DNA of 64,000 nucleotides from Siphonodentalium dalli (GCA_032622095.1 CP136068.1:124933989-124997988); one strand, 5' to 3'. Shown: positions 23,626 through 32,209, counted from the first letter of the stretch. Translations and numbers: made by a program. Notes: generated from the letters alone by a model not told the origin.

Positions 23626-25350
23626 CTATTCACAGTCACTTTCGTCCGAATTGTCATCACTTTCGTCAGATGTGTCATTTGTTTCGTCCATGAACTTTTC
23701 TAGCAATGGTCTGTACTTTAATATTGACATTTTCACTGCATCACGATCTTCAAAACCATTCTTCATATATTTCTCCACTTTATCCATGACACTGTTGTGC
23801 AGCGTACCATTGCGCAGCCACATATTCTTTATTATTGTCCAAGCATAAACATTCATAAATAGCCTCATGCCTTCAGTTTTAAGATCTGTACTTTTAAGGT
23901 CCTTGTCAGCTTGTACTTTTGCCTCTTTTTCTGTCGAGCCATTTTCCATATACGTTTCCACGTTATCACTCCATGCTTCTTGTGCTTTATCTCTACTCTC
24001 ATCACACAAACTTTTGAAGTATTCATCTTCATTCGATTTAATTTTCTTATTCTGACTATCATCCGTGTCCTCAGTTAATTTTCGTTTTAACTTATTTTCT
24101 TGACACCAGTTTTTTACGTGTCTCTGGACATCATGCTGATCTTCGAACAAAAGCCCACAGTCATTGCAAGGGTACGACATGTCTTCTCGAATGCCTATGT
24201 TTTTATGGTTTTCTTTATTAATTTCATTGATCTCACCAGGTGTCCTTATGTCCTTAGTATAGCCATTATGTTGACCCTGGGGCACACTATAATTATATGT
24301 CATGCACTCCCGTTGACCAGGGAGATCTCTGTCATCATATTTCATCTCATTCCGTTGATCCGGGCTATTGTTGTCATCATATTTCACCACATTCTGTTCA
24401 TCTGGGTGCTCGCTGTCCTTATGGAGATTATATTTCATGCCATTCCATTCACCCATATGTTGGTTCGTGTCCTCTTTTAGCACATTCTGTCGCAGCCGTA
24501 ATGTGTCCGGGGTTGCGGCTTTTAAATCAACCAGTAGGTAACCGTACGGTTCACTCGTCGCTTCCGAAAACTCTCGCATCATACGTTGAGGGCATTCAGG
24601 ATACATCTGTCTTGATAATGTTGAAATTAAACCCTTGTCAATTGGATTATTGAACAATACCAAATATTGACAATTTCGTCGTTGCGTCGGATCCTTGTTG
24701 TAGTAGAAATTCTGGTTCAAACTTATCAAAGATAAGTTCAAATGGTGACTTCCTTCGGAATGTAAATCATTAACTCTCTGGTCTTTTGATGAAGTTTGCA
24801 TCAAGTCATCGAGTACAACTAGATTTTTATACTGGGGGTTGATAAGAGAATCCAAGTTTGCTGGTATTCCCCGTATAAAGTTGACCTGAGGGGTGACGGT
24901 ATACTTTATGTCATCATATAGGGGCTGCCAATATTTATAAAACCATATTATTCTGTCAGGTGCGGGTGATATTTTTGAGGCAGACTTTTGTAGCAAGGTT
25001 TTCACGAAGTACGTCTTCCCACTAGATGTCGGTCCACTTACACATGCCGTGAATGGATGCTTGAAAATAAAATCTTCTTGGACATTGGCCATTGAATCAT
25101 CAAAGCAGGATGTTATGTCGCTTTGTTGCTGTTTCCCCTGCTGGTGTTGTAGTATCTGGTGTTGCTGTAATGGCGGTTGTTGTGGCTGATGATGCTGCTG
25201 CCTGTTGCTGCTGCTGCTGTTTGTTGCTGCTGCTTGGTGGTGCTGCTGTGGGTGTCGGTTAACAAACTCAGTGTGCTTAGATTGTACATGTCTTATCAAA
25301 TCATGGTTCCGCACATACTCACTAGAGCAAATTGAACACTGGTGCTTCAT
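23626..25350 (-). CDS. Zinc-finger packaging ATPase, left copy
   Basis: 574 aa from an ATG, identical in protein sequence to the right-arm copy. Residues 5-26 form a C2H2 finger (C5, C8, H21, H26), and residues ~33-77 are Gln/His-rich low-complexity sequence. The FtsK/HerA-type ATPase core spans ~90-290, with Walker A GPTSSGKT at 106-113, Walker B LVVLDD at 177-182, and GSHHLNLSLISLNQNFY at ~200-216. Residues ~296-380 form degenerate 14-15-aa repeats around PxQRNxMKYDD. A second C2HC finger (C395, C398, H411, C416) and a charged helical C-terminus follow. In Polintons and related viruses this enzyme pumps DNA into capsids. The core matches that family well; the C-terminal function is unknown. 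The gene follows the 31-aa ORF after 64 bp. Confidence 0.88.
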   Translation of the reverse strand: MKHQCSICSSEYVRNHDLIRHVQSKHTEFVNRHPQQHHQAAATNSSSSNRQQHHQPQQPPLQQHQILQHQQGKQQQSDITSCFDDSMANVQEDFIFKHPFTACVSGPTSSGKTYFVKTLLQKSASKISPAPDRIIWFYKYWQPLYDDIKYTVTPQVNFIRGIPANLDSLINPQYKNLVVLDDLMQTSSKDQRVNDLHSEGSHHLNLSLISLNQNFYYNKDPTQRRNCQYLVLFNNPIDKGLISTLSRQMYPECPQRMMREFSEATSEPYGYLLVDLKAATPDTLRLRQNVLKEDTNQHMGEWNGMKYNLHKDSEHPDEQNVVKYDDNNSPDQRNEMKYDDRDLPGQRECMTYNYSVPQGQHNGYTKDIRTPGEINEINKENHKNIGIREDMSYPCNDCGLLFEDQHDVQRHVKNWCQENKLKRKLTEDTDDSQNKKIKSNEDEYFKSLCDESRDKAQEAWSDNVETYMENGSTEKEAKVQADKDLKSTDLKTEGMRLFMNVYAWTIIKNMWLRNGTLHNSVMDKVEKYMKNGFEDRDAVKMSILKYRPLLEKFMDETNDTSDESDDNSDESDCE

Positions 25351-25388
25351 TTATACTTGACTAAAATATCTCGGGGGTATATGGCTTT

Positions 25389-25396
25389 CCTTTATA
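25389..25396 (-). promoter_or_regulatory. TATA-like box before the left-arm ATPase
   Basis: TATAAAGG on the minus strand, ~39-46 bp upstream of the ATPase ATG. It mirrors 26841-26848. It would place the ATPase under its own promoter, though the position is close to the start codon; moderate evidence only. Confidence 0.4.
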
Positions 25397-25414
25397 CAAA
25401 TGTTCCTTATAACC

Positions 25415-25510
25415 TCAAATCTGTCCTGTATTAACGGCGGCGGCGTTTGCCGACGGCGTTTTTTCCACCGGCCTTTCAATAGCCTTCGAAAATTTAGGTA
25501 AATTACTCAT
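25415..25510 (-). CDS. 31-aa ORF overlapping the basic protein gene, left copy
   Basis: Starts at the ATG inside ATGA, whose TGA is the stop of the 73-aa frame, giving a 4-base start-stop overlap. It encodes a 31-residue peptide beginning MSNLPKFSKA and ending at TGA 64 bp before the ATPase. The overlap suggests translational coupling or reinitiation, but such a short frame could be chance. It is mirrored at 26727-26822. I do not recognise it. Confidence 0.4.
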   Translation of the reverse strand: MSNLPKFSKAIERPVEKTPSANAAAVNTGQI

Positions 25511-25728
25511 TTTAGTTCAGTGAATATGTCGTTTGGAGTTTTCTTTTTAACTTTTCCAATGTTTGTCTTCTTCGCTCTTCCTCCTTTTATCTCTTTAACT
25601 TTTATCTTCTTAGATCCGGGTTTCCTTATAAGTTTTTCAGGTTTCACTTCAGTCTTGGGTAGGTACTTCGAGTCATCGTAGGGTACATATTTTTTAAGAT
25701 CAAAGTCATAATAGTGCGGAGTCCCCAT
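25507..25728 (-). CDS. 73-aa lysine-rich protein, left copy
   Basis: MGTPHYYDFDLKKYVPYDD at the N-terminus, then a Lys-rich half including IKGGRAKKTNIGKVKKKT. There is no signal peptide or membrane segment. The very basic C-terminal half would suit a DNA-condensing or minor virion protein, as in other viruses that carry packaging ATPases; this is inference. A TATA box lies ~39 bp upstream of the ATG, and the frame overlaps the next ORF by ATGA. It is identical to 26509-26730. Confidence 0.7.
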   Translation of the reverse strand: MGTPHYYDFDLKKYVPYDDSKYLPKTEVKPEKLIRKPGSKKIKVKEIKGGRAKKTNIGKVKKKTPNDIFTELK

Positions 25729-25766
25729 TCCGGCTAAAGTTCAAAGTGTACTCTGAAGTAGTAATT

Positions 25767-25772
25767 TTTATA
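25767..25772 (-). promoter_or_regulatory. TATA box for the left-arm cassette
   Basis: TATAAA within a TATATAAAAA stretch on the minus strand, ~39 bp before the ATG of the 73-aa ORF. It mirrors 26465-26470. Confidence 0.5.
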
Positions 25773-25845
25773 TACGCCAAAATACCATCCAAGACGTATA
25801 CCCTTATAAACTTCGGGCCAGTCCTAGTAACGCGCACGTCAACGC

Positions 25846-25886
<41 letters not shown>

Positions 25887-25889
25887 TCT
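25846..25889. repeat. GGC/GCC triplet tract, left arm
   Basis: A 44-bp GGC-repeat tract. The right-arm tract (26348-26394) is three bases longer. It can encode polyalanine in some frames, but no gene is inferred. Confidence 0.85.
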
Positions 25890-25910
25890 GTTGTTGTAGT
25901 TGTTGTTGTT

Positions 25911-26323
25911 GATACAAATGTCATTGCAATTATGAGTGATTTCCAATTGCACCACCCCCTCCTTCAACCAGACCAAACTCCGATACCAAATACCATATTT
26001 GCACCTCCTCCCTTAGGTTGGAAAGTTGGTACCTCAAACGTTCGAACAGTTTGAAATGTCTAATCTAAATTTCCAACAGACGGATGGACATCATTTCAGA
26101 CTATTATTGGTCTAAAAACTACAAATTTCACACTAATAACATGTTGGAAAATCAGACAATGAAACAAGTTCAACCTACATGTGGTGTAAAATTCCAACTA
26201 ATGTGTCGGGCATGACATTTTCAACTTATTGCTATCAAAGTTGAGGGTGGGGGCAGACATCCCAGCCCCCTGTCGCCACGTCCCTGTCGTCCTTGTATAT
26301 AATGAAGGAAGTTCGAACATGTG
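25911..26323. other. 413-bp spacer between the palindrome arms
   Basis: The only non-palindromic part of the element. It contains a 40-aa frame starting at the ATG at 25932 (MSDFQLHHPLLQPDQ, proline-rich) and a ~264-bp insertion at 26047-26310. Confidence 0.8.
26047..26310 (-). mobile_element. Dispersed-repeat insertion in the spacer
   Basis: On the minus strand this resembles 32490-32790: the shared order is CGTGGCGA, CATCCCA(A)-like, ATTAGTTGGAA, GTTTGATTTTCCAAC-like and AGACCAA blocks. It is flanked by a 9-bp repeat GTTCGAACA (26038-26046 and 26311-26319), which may be a target duplication. No terminal inverted repeat is obvious. The sequence relationship is clear; the TSD reading is less certain because GTTCGAAC is itself palindromic. 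Confidence 0.55.
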
Positions 26324-26347
26324 AACAACAACAACTACAACAACAGA

Positions 26348-26391
<44 letters not shown>

Positions 26392-26464
26392 GCGTTGACG
26401 TGCGCGTTACTAGGACTGGCCCGAAGTTTATAAGGGTATACGTCTTGGATGGTATTTTGGCGTA

Positions 26465-26470
26465 TATAAA
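26465..26470 (+). promoter_or_regulatory. TATA box for the right-arm cassette
   Basis: TATAAA within a TATATAAAAA stretch ~39 bp before the ATG at 26509. Confidence 0.5.
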
Positions 26471-26508
26471 AATTACTACTTCAGAGTACACTTTGAACTT
26501 TAGCCGGA

Positions 26509-26730
26509 ATGGGGACTCCGCACTATTATGACTTTGATCTTAAAAAATATGTACCCTACGATGACTCGAAGTACCTACCCAAGACTGAAGTGAAACCTGA
26601 AAAACTTATAAGGAAACCCGGATCTAAGAAGATAAAAGTTAAAGAGATAAAAGGAGGAAGAGCGAAGAAGACAAACATTGGAAAAGTTAAAAAGAAAACT
26701 CCAAACGACATATTCACTGAACTAAAATGA
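26509..26730 (+). CDS. 73-aa lysine-rich protein, right copy
   Basis: Identical to the left-arm protein. It starts at the ATG at 26509 and ends in TGA at 26728-26730, overlapping the next ATG (ATGA). It is basic, soluble-looking, with no cysteines. A DNA-binding or virion core role is possible given its position next to a packaging ATPase, but I do not recognise a family. Confidence 0.7.
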   Translation: MGTPHYYDFDLKKYVPYDDSKYLPKTEVKPEKLIRKPGSKKIKVKEIKGGRAKKTNIGKVKKKTPNDIFTELK

Positions 26731-26822
26731 GTAATTTACCTAAATTTTCGAAGGCTATTGAAAGGCCGGTGGAAAAAACGCCGTCGGCAAACGCCGCCGC
26801 CGTTAATACAGGACAGATTTGA
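26727..26822 (+). CDS. 31-aa ORF overlapping the basic protein gene, right copy
   Basis: The start codon overlaps the preceding stop as ATGA, and the frame ends 64 bp before the ATPase ATG. It is identical to the left-arm ORF. Unknown peptide; it may be a coupling ORF or chance. Confidence 0.4.
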   Translation: MSNLPKFSKAIERPVEKTPSANAAAVNTGQI

Positions 26823-26840
26823 GGTTATAAGGAACATTTG

Positions 26841-26848
26841 TATAAAGG
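26841..26848 (+). promoter_or_regulatory. TATA-like box before the right-arm ATPase
   Basis: TATAAAGG ~39-46 bp upstream of the ATPase ATG at 26887. Confidence 0.4.
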
Positions 26849-26886
26849 AAAGCCATATACCCCCGAGATATTTTAGTCAAGTATAA

Positions 26887-28611
26887 ATGAAGCACCAGTG
26901 TTCAATTTGCTCTAGTGAGTATGTGCGGAACCATGATTTGATAAGACATGTACAATCTAAGCACACTGAGTTTGTTAACCGACACCCACAGCAGCACCAC
27001 CAAGCAGCAGCAACAAACAGCAGCAGCAGCAACAGGCAGCAGCATCATCAGCCACAACAACCGCCATTACAGCAACACCAGATACTACAACACCAGCAGG
27101 GGAAACAGCAACAAAGCGACATAACATCCTGCTTTGATGATTCAATGGCCAATGTCCAAGAAGATTTTATTTTCAAGCATCCATTCACGGCATGTGTAAG
27201 TGGACCGACATCTAGTGGGAAGACGTACTTCGTGAAAACCTTGCTACAAAAGTCTGCCTCAAAAATATCACCCGCACCTGACAGAATAATATGGTTTTAT
27301 AAATATTGGCAGCCCCTATATGATGACATAAAGTATACCGTCACCCCTCAGGTCAACTTTATACGGGGAATACCAGCAAACTTGGATTCTCTTATCAACC
27401 CCCAGTATAAAAATCTAGTTGTACTCGATGACTTGATGCAAACTTCATCAAAAGACCAGAGAGTTAATGATTTACATTCCGAAGGAAGTCACCATTTGAA
27501 CTTATCTTTGATAAGTTTGAACCAGAATTTCTACTACAACAAGGATCCGACGCAACGACGAAATTGTCAATATTTGGTATTGTTCAATAATCCAATTGAC
27601 AAGGGTTTAATTTCAACATTATCAAGACAGATGTATCCTGAATGCCCTCAACGTATGATGCGAGAGTTTTCGGAAGCGACGAGTGAACCGTACGGTTACC
27701 TACTGGTTGATTTAAAAGCCGCAACCCCGGACACATTACGGCTGCGACAGAATGTGCTAAAAGAGGACACGAACCAACATATGGGTGAATGGAATGGCAT
27801 GAAATATAATCTCCATAAGGACAGCGAGCACCCAGATGAACAGAATGTGGTGAAATATGATGACAACAATAGCCCGGATCAACGGAATGAGATGAAATAT
27901 GATGACAGAGATCTCCCTGGTCAACGGGAGTGCATGACATATAATTATAGTGTGCCCCAGGGTCAACATAATGGCTATACTAAGGACATAAGGACACCTG
28001 GTGAGATCAATGAAATTAATAAAGAAAACCATAAAAACATAGGCATTCGAGAAGACATGTCGTACCCTTGCAATGACTGTGGGCTTTTGTTCGAAGATCA
28101 GCATGATGTCCAGAGACACGTAAAAAACTGGTGTCAAGAAAATAAGTTAAAACGAAAATTAACTGAGGACACGGATGATAGTCAGAATAAGAAAATTAAA
28201 TCGAATGAAGATGAATACTTCAAAAGTTTGTGTGATGAGAGTAGAGATAAAGCACAAGAAGCATGGAGTGATAACGTGGAAACGTATATGGAAAATGGCT
28301 CGACAGAAAAAGAGGCAAAAGTACAAGCTGACAAGGACCTTAAAAGTACAGATCTTAAAACTGAAGGCATGAGGCTATTTATGAATGTTTATGCTTGGAC
28401 AATAATAAAGAATATGTGGCTGCGCAATGGTACGCTGCACAACAGTGTCATGGATAAAGTGGAGAAATATATGAAGAATGGTTTTGAAGATCGTGATGCA
28501 GTGAAAATGTCAATATTAAAGTACAGACCATTGCTAGAAAAGTTCATGGACGAAACAAATGACACATCTGACGAAAGTGATGACAATTCGGACGAAAGTG
28601 ACTGTGAATAG
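26887..28611 (+). CDS. Zinc-finger packaging ATPase, right copy
   Basis: 574 aa, identical in protein sequence to the left-arm copy, with an intact frame from ATG to TAG. Domain order: C2H2 finger (5-26), Gln/His-rich linker, FtsK/HerA-type ATPase with Walker A (106-113) and Walker B (177-182), a block of short peptide repeats (~296-380), a C2HC finger (395-416), a KRKLTED-type basic stretch that could be a nuclear signal, and an acidic Ser/Asp tail. Polinton ATPases are usually shorter and lack flanking fingers, so the fingers may give DNA or partner specificity. Two intact copies in one element suggest selection or very recent duplication/conversion. Confidence 0.88.
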   Translation: MKHQCSICSSEYVRNHDLIRHVQSKHTEFVNRHPQQHHQAAATNSSSSNRQQHHQPQQPPLQQHQILQHQQGKQQQSDITSCFDDSMANVQEDFIFKHPFTACVSGPTSSGKTYFVKTLLQKSASKISPAPDRIIWFYKYWQPLYDDIKYTVTPQVNFIRGIPANLDSLINPQYKNLVVLDDLMQTSSKDQRVNDLHSEGSHHLNLSLISLNQNFYYNKDPTQRRNCQYLVLFNNPIDKGLISTLSRQMYPECPQRMMREFSEATSEPYGYLLVDLKAATPDTLRLRQNVLKEDTNQHMGEWNGMKYNLHKDSEHPDEQNVVKYDDNNSPDQRNEMKYDDRDLPGQRECMTYNYSVPQGQHNGYTKDIRTPGEINEINKENHKNIGIREDMSYPCNDCGLLFEDQHDVQRHVKNWCQENKLKRKLTEDTDDSQNKKIKSNEDEYFKSLCDESRDKAQEAWSDNVETYMENGSTEKEAKVQADKDLKSTDLKTEGMRLFMNVYAWTIIKNMWLRNGTLHNSVMDKVEKYMKNGFEDRDAVKMSILKYRPLLEKFMDETNDTSDESDDNSDESDCE

Positions 28612-28618
28612 TTAATAT

Positions 28619-28624
28619 AATAAA
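28619..28624 (+). terminator. Poly(A) signal after the right-arm ATPase
   Basis: AATAAA 8 bases after the stop codon. Confidence 0.6.
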
Positions 28625-28846
28625 TTGTACTATGTACTACTTGTCATGTTATTTTTCTCTTTTTTCCCTCGCTCACTTGCTTTTTTCAGTGGCGCTCACC
28701 ACCGTACCCCCATAGCTTTCCGATGAATGGAAACAAGCCATATTTTTGACTAAATCCTGAACCGCCGGCGGCAGCGCCGCCGCCAATTTCTTTGCATGCC
28801 ATAGGATTATGTAGCTGCCGCCGCCGCCGCCGCCGGCGGCGGTGGC

Positions 28847-28885
28847 TGGTCGACTCGCATATATAAGAGAATGCATTGGCACAGG
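28847..28885 (-). promoter_or_regulatory. 39-bp CCAAT/TATA motif, right arm
   Basis: Exact inverted copy of 23352-23390. See the MITE at 37059-37450, which holds two full copies and two partial copies. Confidence 0.6.
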
Positions 28886-28965
28886 ATAAAAAAAATCCCG
28901 ACTTCCGACTGGATTTGATATAGCGGGTCACATTTATGACTAAATCCTGAATTTTGTTTAATTTT

Positions 28966-29218
28966 TAAAGTTTTTTGAAATTTGTGAAATTTGTGAAATT
29001 TGTGAAATTTGTGAAGTTTTTGAAGTTTTTGAAATTTTTTGAAGTTTTTGAAGTTTTTCCGAAATTTTTTTAATTTTGTAAGTTTTTGAAATTTTTGAAC
29101 TTTTTGAACTTTTTGAAATTTTTGAAGTTTTTGAACTTTTTGAACTTTTTGAACTTTTTGAACTTTTTGAACTTTTTGAACTTTTTGAACTTTTTGAACT
29201 TTTTGAAGTTTTCGTTGC
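28966..29218. repeat. 9-bp minisatellite, right arm
   Basis: Tandem GAACTTTTT-type units, two units longer than in the left arm (18 bp of the 23-bp arm difference). Confidence 0.9.
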
Positions 29219-29600
29219 GAGTGTCACTTTAACATTATCCCACAGTGTGCGCCATGCGTTACTTTAACATTCATCCATAGTGAGTGTCACTTTAATAATC
29301 ATCCCCAGTGAGAGCCTAGTGTCCCTTTAAAATTAAAGACTGAAGCTACCCCCCCCCCCCCCCCGAGATCATCACGTGATATACATGTAGATACTATACC
29401 ATTCATATGGAAAAGTCTGGATATAACCAGCGGGTCATGTCCGGACATGTCCAACCGGTACAAGTAGACCAACGCGTGGGCGGAGAATATAGGTCAAACA
29501 CCAACGGTAGAGAATGTAGGTCGTGTACTTCGGATAGAGTTATCGTTCCTGAACTGGGGGCCAACTGGGGTGGGTATCATCATCCGTCAATATAAATGTT

Positions 29601-31006
29601 TTTTAGTCGAGTTTTTTTTTCGGGCCATACTCTGTAATAAATGTGCGGACGAACCCGATTTTTTGTCTGCAGCTTACGAGCATGGATATGTACTCACACA
29701 CCATTTTAATCCGTCAATAAACGGTTGAGTTATAAGCAAAACACGCCGCCCGCCCGCCCGCCTGAATTTTCAGCTCGTTAGCGCGATAACCTCAACAAAC
29801 GATATCCGATTTGATTGAAATGTGGTATATAGGTGTCTCCCAAGAATATATCGGATGAGTTCGAAAACCGGCCTGGTCCGATAAAATTTGATAGAGTTAT
29901 GGCCCTTAATTAGTCATTTTTCACGAATTTTCAGCTCGTTAGCGCGATAACTTCAACAAACGTTATCCGATTTGATTGAAATTTGGTATATAGGTGTCTC
30001 CCAAGAATATCTCGGATGAGTTCGAAAACCGGCCTGGTCCGATAAAATTTGATAGAGTTATGGCCCTTAATTAGTCATTTTTCACGAATTATCAGCTCGT
30101 TAGCGCGATAACTTCAACAAACGTTATCCGATTTGATTGAAATTTGGTATATAGGTGTCTCCCAAGAATATCTCGGATGAGTTCGAAAACCGGCCTGGTC
30201 CGATAAAATTTGATAGAGTTATGGCCCTTAATTAGTTATTTTTGACGAATTTTCAGCTCGTTAGCGCGATAACTTCAACAAACGTTATCCGATTTGATTG
30301 AAATTTGGTATATAGGTGTCACCCAAGAATATCTCGGATGAGTTCGAAAACCGGCCTGGTCCGATAAAATTTGATAGAGTTATGGCCCTTAATTAGTCAT
30401 TTTTCACGAATTTTCAGTTCGTTAGCGCGATAACTTCAACAAACGTTATCCGATTTGATTGAAATTTGGTATATAGGTGTCTCCCTAGAATATCTCGGAT
30501 GAGTTCGAAAACCGGCCTGGTCCGATAAAATTTGATAGAGTTATGGCCCTTAATTAGTCATTTTTCACGATTTTTCAGCTCGTTAGCGCGATAACTTCAA
30601 CAAACGTTATCTGATTTGATTGAAATTTGGTATATAGGTGTCTCCCAAGAATATCTCGGACGAGTTCGAAAATCGGCCTGGTCCGATAAAATTTGACAGA
30701 GTTATGGCCCTTAATTAGTCATTTTTCGTGAATTTTTAGCTCGTTAGCGCGATAACTTCAACAAACGTCCTCCGATTTGTTTAAAATTTGGAATAGACAT
30801 ACTTGCCAAGAATATTTCGGACGAGTTCGAAAACCAGCCTGGCCCGATAAAATTTGATGGCGTTATGGCCCTTAATTAGTCATTTTTCGATTTTACCTAT
30901 TAATTAGTCTACCGATACTGATGCACACCAATTGGCGGTAGCCACCGGCGGTAAGCCACCGAAAACGAGACACAGCATCTCTGATGCCACCTCTTGTTTC
31001 TTTGTT
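29601..31006. mobile_element. Tandem-repeat element (161-bp units) in gypsy RT
   Basis: About seven units of 161 bp with the block CAGCTCGTTAGCGCGATAAC at 29771, 29932, 30092 and 30254 and related blocks near 30415, 30576 and 30738. It separates gypsy RT from the RNase H-side fragment. The right end contains a short hairpin GCATC-TCT-GATGC (~30969-30982). A TGTTT repeat at both junctions may be a short target duplication, so the exact ends are uncertain. No coding potential. The units share a GAAATTTGGTATAT-type core with the Helitron modules, so a Helitron/Helentron-like element is possible. Confidence 0.65.
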
Positions 31007-32130
31007 AATTCTACCAATGGTCCACAAATTCCGTTGAATTTAGGAATGAATTTCCCGAACCACAAGAATGATCCTATGACACTTCTGACTTGCTTCACAT
31101 TTGTTGGCAGCATTACAGTTTGAATTGCTTTTACTTTATTTGCATTTGGTCTCACTCTGTCTTGATAAATTGTATGGCCTAAAACGAACATTCAGTTTTA
31201 AAGAGAGGGCATTTAAAATTCCTAAGTCTATCAAATACCTCTTGAATAAGCCGTAAATGAGAATGCTTGTCGACTGAATATATAATCAAATCATCGAAAT
31301 AAGCGCAACATCCTTTCACTCCCTCTAACACGAGATTCATGAGTTGAAGAAACGCACTTGTATGCATAAAAACAATCTAGAACTGTTATATATTTAACAA
31401 CTTTCATTTCCTCCAGAATACCTTCTATGGTCCATTGGAAAAATTGTTGGTTTGTTAATAGCATTCAATCTACGTAGATCTGCTATAAATCGATATGAAT
31501 TATCAGATTTACGCAACATCGTACAAGGAAAAGACCATTCATTGCTTGGAGCCTGCGAAATTACCTTTTCTTGTAACAATTCATAACTTGTTTTACTGAG
31601 GTGTTCGCGTTTTTGCAAGGACACATATCAGGCGGTAACCTAATTGGTTCATGATCAATTGTTGGGATTTTCATGTTTACAGCAGTAGTACATCCAATTT
31701 CGGTTAATTTTGCAGGAAAAATATCACTATTAAATCTTATTAATGTTACTAAATCATCCCTAAATGTATCTGGAAGTTGTAAATCTTCTAGATTAAACTC
31801 TTCCAGTGTTGCAGTTTGATTCCGATCAGGTGTATCCACGTATTGAACTGGGTCTACGTTTGCCACGGTGATTCCACGTCGTAAATTAAAATGATTATCA
31901 GTACAATTGCTAACAAGCAGTGGAATTATTTCACTCTGTGTTCTGACAGTCGAATATTCAGCTGTTAAACCTGAGTCGTTACCATTAAAACCTGTTTCTA
32001 TCACTGAACTTGCAGAAAAGGCGTTGCAAATTTTTATATCCCCCTATTATGCGTGCTCTAGTTAACATCGTCGTGTTTGGTGGAATAATTTCTGAAGATT
32101 GAACTCTTACCAAACTTGCAATGTGAATAT
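31007..32130 (-). pseudogene. Gypsy reverse transcriptase and pre-RT region
   Basis: Minus-strand pieces in several frames: a pre-RT segment (SEIIPLLVSNCTDNHFNLRR, 31561-32004), an RT N-terminal block with SYRFIADLRRLNAINKPT near 31440-31510, the catalytic YFDDLIIYS (~31260-31300), and a connection block with the TKK motif at the low-coordinate end. Frameshifts separate all of them, and a palm segment is missing between 31390 and 31440. The family (Ty3/gypsy) is clear from YxDD and block order. The region is long dead. Confidence 0.85.
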
Positions 32131-32209
32131 CTTGAACTAATGGCACTATATATTACCATTATTTTTCATTATTTGGCGATGCGTTAATTTTTGTTTTTCA
32201 AGGTAACGG

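Larger units (their letters stand above)
22675..25910 (-). repeat. Left inverted arm of the Polinton-type element
   Basis: Carries, reading leftward, a TATA box, the 73-aa ORF, the 31-aa ORF, the 574-aa ATPase, a poly(A) signal, the shared CCAAT/TATA motif, a minisatellite and a poly-G tract. It is the mirror image of 26324-29582; between 23300 and 25730 every paired coordinate sums to 52237. Confidence 0.93.
22675..29582. mobile_element. Palindromic Polinton/Maverick-type element
   Basis: A 6908-bp element has inverted arms of 3236 and 3259 bp and a 413-bp spacer. It begins and ends with TGATGATACCC / GGGTATCATCA and is flanked by the 6-bp duplication TCCGTC (22669-22674 and 29583-29588). 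Polintons make 6-bp TSDs, and each arm encodes a Polinton-type packaging ATPase. No PolB, integrase, protease or capsid gene is visible, so it is a non-autonomous derivative. The arms look identical apart from three simple-repeat tracts: poly-G 14 versus 16, a GGC tract 3 bp longer, and a 9-bp minisatellite two units longer. These account for the whole 23-bp difference. The target duplication argues that it inserted as a palindrome, or became one after insertion without losing its ends. Confidence 0.85.
26324..29582 (+). repeat. Right inverted arm of the Polinton-type element
   Basis: Mirror image of 22675-25910 and 23 bp longer, owing to longer GGC, 9-bp minisatellite and poly-C tracts. It holds a second, complete copy of the three-ORF cassette. 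Confidence 0.93.
20172..32130 (-). mobile_element. Decayed Ty3/gypsy pol split by nested insertions
   Basis: Gypsy-type pol pieces lie in the right order on the minus strand: pre-RT and RT (32130 to ~31007), a short piece (29600-29583), the RT/RNase H junction (22674-22510), RNase H (21312-20764) and the integrase zinc domain (to 20172). The gaps are filled by three other elements: a tandem-repeat element, a palindromic Polinton-type element with a 6-bp TSD, and two Helitrons in an AT target. Removing the Helitrons or the Polinton-type element brings gypsy sequence together in a compatible reading frame, which confirms the nesting. Stops and frameshifts show the gypsy copy is old. I could not identify LTRs. 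Confidence 0.88.

Noticed and set aside
24100-24653. Antisense frames opposite the ATPase (also 27584-28137)
   Set aside because: Shadows of the well-supported ATPase gene on the other strand; no motif of their own.
22675-29582. The palindrome as a pure assembly artefact
   Set aside because: The arms differ in three repeat tracts, the spacer is unique, and a 6-bp target duplication flanks the whole unit in a continuous gypsy frame. An artefact cannot be fully excluded without long reads.
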